A DNA stretch of 8,631 bases from an uncultured bacterium (GTDB lineage Bacteria; Cyanobacteriota; Vampirovibrionia; Gastranaerophilales; Gastranaerophilaceae): the NCBI GenBank assembly GCA_949286405.1, contig CASECH010000139.1:1-8631 (forward strand), given 5' to 3'. Position 1 is the stretch's first letter. Each line of letters begins with the position of its first letter. The notes below the pieces were generated by a model that saw nothing but the letters and a program-made list of their open reading frames with translations, did no database searches and had not been told where the DNA came from. The translations under genes and the position numbers were made by a program. Shown here piece after piece: positions 5,645-8,631 of this stretch.

Positions 5645-7387
5645 ATGAGAGATTTGCAATTTAATGATTTTATGGAAACATATATGAGAAAATTTGGTTT
5701 ATTATTTGAAAAATTATTTAAGCATGATTATATAATGTTATGTTTAGCAATTCTAATTGGAGGGATATGCAGTATATTACATGGAGTTGACAGAAGTTTT
5801 GATGTAAGAAACTACCATATATACAATCCTTATGCATTTTTAAACAACAGGATGACAACAGATATCATGCCTGCAGATATCCAATCATATTTCAATCCTC
5901 TACTTGATGTTCCATACTATTTGATGATAAAGCATTTAAATAACTTTCCATATCTTGTAGCATTTATTCAAGGATTTAGCTACGCATTATTAATATTCAT
6001 CACATATAAAATTGCTAAATTCATCTTTGAAGGAAGTAACAAAAACTTATACATTCTACTTTCTGTAATAATTGGCTCAACAGGTGCATTAACTCTATAT
6101 AATATCGGAACTTTAACGCATGACATTTTCGTTGGTGATATTGTACTAATCTCAATTTACCTAATTTTAAAAGTTATAAAAAAACACTCATACATTAATA
6201 CTCTTCTATCAGGAATTCTACTGGGAAGTATTTGCGGACTTAAATTAACTGCAGGTATATTCGGCTTCGCAATAATTTGTTCTTTGCCATTTTTTTATAA
6301 AGAAGTCAACAAACCAATAAAAACAATCTGCTTATTTGTAACCTCTGTATTTATTGGATTTCTTATAACTAACGGCTTTTGGATGTGGAAACTATATTCA
6401 ATATTCCACAACCCATTTTTCCCATACTTTAACTCTATATTTAAATCAGATTTTACAAATTGTGCTGATATGCTAAAGACGGACTTTCAAGGCCTTTATC
6501 CTGAAAATATATGGCAATACTTATTTTTTCCATTTTATTTTTACCAACATCTCCCAACAAAGGGCTTTGAAATTAATTATCAAGATTTCAGATTTGCTGC
6601 AATATATGTATGCTTAATAATCAATATTTTTATTTATATTGCAAATAAATTTTCTAAATTTTCTTTTGAAAATACTTCAATCAATTTTAAAGCTATTAAC
6701 TTTATGTTTTTGATTAGCATATTTACATATCTGGTCTGGATAAATACATTTGCAACAATAAGATATTTGACTCCAATATCTGCAATATCAGGAATAGTAG
6801 TAATAGCCACACTCACGAAATTACTCTATTTTATAAAACAATATTTTTCATTAAATGACATCATAAAATTCAATCATAAAGACTATCATTTAGAACTAAA
6901 TTATAAAAATTTTATAATTCCATCATTAATAGTTTGTATAGCATTTTATCTTGTCTTAAAAACTATTGAACCTGATATGTTAAAAAGAGTACCTATACAT
7001 GATAAAGTTCTTGAAGTTCAGACAATGAATATCCCTGATAATGCAATAGTTTTAGTAGCATCAGGGAGTGGAATGATAGTACCTTTCCAAAACCCAAATG
7101 CTAAATATATATACCTAAATGCTCCAAGATTCACTGAAGAAAATATATATATTCTTTCAGACAAAAATCTTACTGAAATAAAAAATCAAATCTACAAAAA
7201 CAAAGACAAGACATATTTCATAATGGATCTAGCAATTTACCAAAAAACATTTAATTTAACACAAAAAACTCTTAATAAATATGCGGAACTGGATATATAC
7301 AAATCGAATTGCAAATTCATATACACAAATATATATAACAAAAAAAATCGCTCATTTTATATTCTATGCAAAGCTGATATTAAGTAA
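5645..7387 (+). CDS. Polytopic membrane protein, probable GT-C type glycosyltransferase
   Basis: A 580-residue integral membrane protein. About ten or eleven hydrophobic helices are seen near residues 30-47, 103-126, 135-155, 160-178, 184-213, 226-248, 285-300, 317-335, 350-366, 370-395 and 423-440. A soluble tail of about 140 residues follows. The loop after helix 1 carries FDVRNYHIYNPYAF (52-65) and MPADIQSYFNPLLD (75-88). An acidic residue in this first external loop (D53 here) is the usual catalytic site of GT-C enzymes, which take sugars from polyprenyl-phosphate donors on the outer face of the membrane. IRYLTPIS (372-379) resembles a motif in the later helices of such enzymes. I recognise the type but cannot name a characterised family or acceptor. 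No good Shine-Dalgarno precedes ATG 5645, and an in-frame TAA lies at 5633-5635. A start at ATG 5684 (MRKFGLL), with a weak GGAA 6 bases upstream, is possible. The 3' end overlaps a convergent GT2 gene by 31 bases. Confidence 0.6.
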   Translation: MRDLQFNDFMETYMRKFGLLFEKLFKHDYIMLCLAILIGGICSILHGVDRSFDVRNYHIYNPYAFLNNRMTTDIMPADIQSYFNPLLDVPYYLMIKHLNNFPYLVAFIQGFSYALLIFITYKIAKFIFEGSNKNLYILLSVIIGSTGALTLYNIGTLTHDIFVGDIVLISIYLILKVIKKHSYINTLLSGILLGSICGLKLTAGIFGFAIICSLPFFYKEVNKPIKTICLFVTSVFIGFLITNGFWMWKLYSIFHNPFFPYFNSIFKSDFTNCADMLKTDFQGLYPENIWQYLFFPFYFYQHLPTKGFEINYQDFRFAAIYVCLIINIFIYIANKFSKFSFENTSINFKAINFMFLISIFTYLVWINTFATIRYLTPISAISGIVVIATLTKLLYFIKQYFSLNDIIKFNHKDYHLELNYKNFIIPSLIVCIAFYLVLKTIEPDMLKRVPIHDKVLEVQTMNIPDNAIVLVASGSGMIVPFQNPNAKYIYLNAPRFTEENIYILSDKNLTEIKNQIYKNKDKTYFIMDLAIYQKTFNLTQKTLNKYAELDIYKSNCKFIYTNIYNKKNRSFYILCKADIK

Positions 7388-8040
7388 AACAAATGTCTAA
7401 GTCCGTCACGTATAGGATTTAACTTCGATTTTCTTCCATTTACAGCATATAAATGTATTGGAATCTCTTTAATAGAAAAATTGTGTTTAGCAAACTCTAC
7501 AAAAAGCTCAGAAGCAAATTCCATTCCACCTGTTCTAAACTTAATTTTTTCAACACATTCTTTCCTAAACATTCTCATACCACACTGAGAATCAGATATT
7601 CTCGTTTTATATAAAAGATTCAATACAAATGTCAACACCGGAGTTCCTAAATATCTGTGTAAGAAAGGCATTGCACCTTTATGGATAACTCCTTTTAATC
7701 TTGTTCCGGTAACCATATCAAAGCCTTGCATGCTATTGTAAAAATTAGGAATCTCTAAAAAATCGTAACTATCATCTCCATCTCCGATAATTATAAACTT
7801 ACCTAAAGCATTTTCAATACCTTTTCTCAATGCGTAGCCATAACCCATTTGATTACACAAAACAACTTTTGCACCAGCCCTTTTTGCGACTTCAGCAGAC
7901 ATGTCTGTTGAGTTATTATCAACAACAATAACTTCACCACACACACCAAGCATCTCAAATGACTTATAAGCCTTTGAGATACATTTTGTGATGTTAACTT
8001 CCTCATTAAAACACGGTATTACAACACTTATTTCTATCAT
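7357..8040 (-). CDS. Family 2 glycosyltransferase, DPM1-like (polyprenyl-phosphate sugar synthase type)
   Basis: A 227-residue GT-A fold enzyme. ISVVIPCFNEEVNI (4-17) is the first strand of the nucleotide-binding domain, VIVVDNNSTD (37-46) the second, and GYGYALRKGI (66-75) the donor-site helix. IIGDGDDSYD (84-93) supplies the acidic metal-binding motif, and SDSQCGMRMF (149-158) is the acceptor-side motif. Related enzymes move a sugar from a nucleotide donor onto polyprenyl or dolichyl phosphate on the cytoplasmic face; sugar and lipid are unknown here. The tail NGRKSKLNPIRDGLRHLFYL (201-220) is typical, but the protein stops just after it, where many relatives I know continue into C-terminal membrane helices, so this is a short form. 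The start at 8040 is chosen because ATG overlaps the stop of the upstream prepilin-like gene by one base (TAATG), a translational-coupling arrangement. An in-frame ATG at 8058 would add six residues. The 3' end overlaps the convergent GT-C gene. Confidence 0.85.
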   Translation of the reverse strand: MIEISVVIPCFNEEVNITKCISKAYKSFEMLGVCGEVIVVDNNSTDMSAEVAKRAGAKVVLCNQMGYGYALRKGIENALGKFIIIGDGDDSYDFLEIPNFYNSMQGFDMVTGTRLKGVIHKGAMPFLHRYLGTPVLTFVLNLLYKTRISDSQCGMRMFRKECVEKIKFRTGGMEFASELFVEFAKHNFSIKEIPIHLYAVNGRKSKLNPIRDGLRHLFYLISALHRI

Positions 8041-8631
8041 TAGTAATCCATGTTCCAATTATTTTCACGAAGATAATTAAAAGGCTCTCCTAAATACGGA
8101 TTAGCTGTTTTATCATCGCATACCCCATCTGAAGCTCCACCTGCAATTATTCTGCCATCATTACAAAGAAACATAGTAAACAAATCACGACCTTTGATAT
8201 TAGGTTCTCTATCACTATTTACGTCAATCGCAACATAATACGCTTTTGATACAGGAGCAAAATAATATATCATTTGATCATTTGTATAAAAACCAATTAC
8301 AGATTGACCAAAAAGACTTGGATCTTCTGAAATAGATTTTTTTGTACCTGAAGTCACAAGTTTACCACTTGTAATTTGAGTAGAAATATCATACTTTATG
8401 TCATCACAATCTGAACCTTCACAGGTTTTTATAACATTCAGATATTGCGGAATAATCTGTTTCAATTTTGACTTGTTACCATATGCATCTTCACAACCGT
8501 TACCAGAACCGTCTGCAGAAGGTGTACACAATATACCTCTAAATAACTTAGATTCACCTACAGTCACTGCATTACTATCTGTTTGTGCCTTAGAAACAAT
8601 ATTCGTTAAAGTTGAATATGCCTTACTAAGA
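8040..8631 (-). CDS. Prepilin/pseudopilin-like exported protein, C-terminal part (5' end outside window)
   Basis: The frame is open to the window edge and reads LSKAYSTLTNIVSKAQTDSN before the GTG at 8567, so that GTG is not the true start. About 196 residues are visible. The KAYSTLTN stretch resembles the helix that follows the N-terminal methylation segment in type IV prepilin-like proteins, and the missing 5' part would be expected to encode a FTLxEVLITLGIIG-type signal. Near the C-terminus, IDVNSDREPNIKGRDLFTMF (from 8214 down to 8155) resembles the Asp/Asn-rich loop of PulG-type pseudopilins that can bind calcium. Six Cys are visible (LC, GC, TC, DC, LC, VC contexts), enough for three disulfides in an exported protein. 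Expanded sets of such proteins are, to my knowledge, common in Gastranaerophilales. Its stop overlaps the start of the GT2 gene. A pilus, secretion or surface role is inferred; the specific function is unknown. Confidence 0.65.
   Translation of the reverse strand, partial: LSKAYSTLTNIVSKAQTDSNAVTVGESKLFRGILCTPSADGSGNGCEDAYGNKSKLKQIIPQYLNVIKTCEGSDCDDIKYDISTQITSGKLVTSGTKKSISEDPSLFGQSVIGFYTNDQMIYYFAPVSKAYYVAIDVNSDREPNIKGRDLFTMFLCNDGRIIAGGASDGVCDDKTANPYLGEPFNYLRENNWNMDY

Noticed and set aside
8565..8567. GTG at 8567 as the start of the prepilin-like gene
   Set aside because: The frame continues upstream to the window edge as LSKAYSTLTNIVSKAQTDSNA, which looks like the pilin helix region, so the gene is truncated by the window instead.
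1..8631. CRISPR array, insertion sequence, phage or toxin-antitoxin content
   Set aside because: No regularly spaced direct repeats, terminal inverted repeats with a transposase, integrase motifs or small paired toxin-antitoxin frames were found on either strand.

Overview
This is an AT-rich window (roughly two-thirds A+T by eye) with tightly packed genes using the standard genetic code. The best taxonomic guess is a gut-type non-photosynthetic cyanobacterium of the Melainabacteria/Gastranaerophilales kind. The clues are an AsmA-like envelope protein (implying an outer membrane), a prepilin-like exported protein with a sequence style I associate with that group, and a cyanobacterial/archaeal-style class V aminotransferase beside serA. 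This placement is an inference from sequence style, not a demonstrated match.

Layout. (a) 1-976, plus strand: the 3' end of an AsmA-family gene whose 5' end lies outside the window. (b) 990-1409, minus, and 1503-2045, plus: a divergent pair, a MerR-type regulator of the NmlR/AdhR kind and a flavodoxin-fold Fe-S flavoprotein. The plus-strand promoter between them has the 19-bp spacer typical of MerR-controlled promoters. (c) 5502 down to 2102, minus: a compact three-gene operon of class V aminotransferase, serA and serB. It could encode the whole phosphorylated pathway from 3-phosphoglycerate to serine, with the aminotransferase standing in for canonical SerC. (d) 5645-7387, plus: a large polytopic membrane protein, probably a GT-C type glycosyltransferase. 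(e) 8631 down to 7357, minus: the 3' part of a prepilin-like gene, coupled by a 1-base overlap to a DPM1-like family 2 glycosyltransferase. The 3' end of that gene overlaps the GT-C gene tail to tail by 31 bases.

Two strong hairpins (977-1008 and 2046-2083) lie between convergent genes and look like bidirectional terminators. The first contains the last codons and stop codon of the MerR gene. No tRNA, rRNA, CRISPR array, insertion sequence or phage gene is visible, and no gap between genes exceeds 300 bases.

No clearly new system is evident. The most interesting hypotheses are a SerC-independent serine operon, a thiol/electrophile-type MerR switch controlling an Fe-S flavoprotein, and a possible lipid-linked-sugar pathway (GT2 plus GT-C) serving a pilin-like or other surface substrate.
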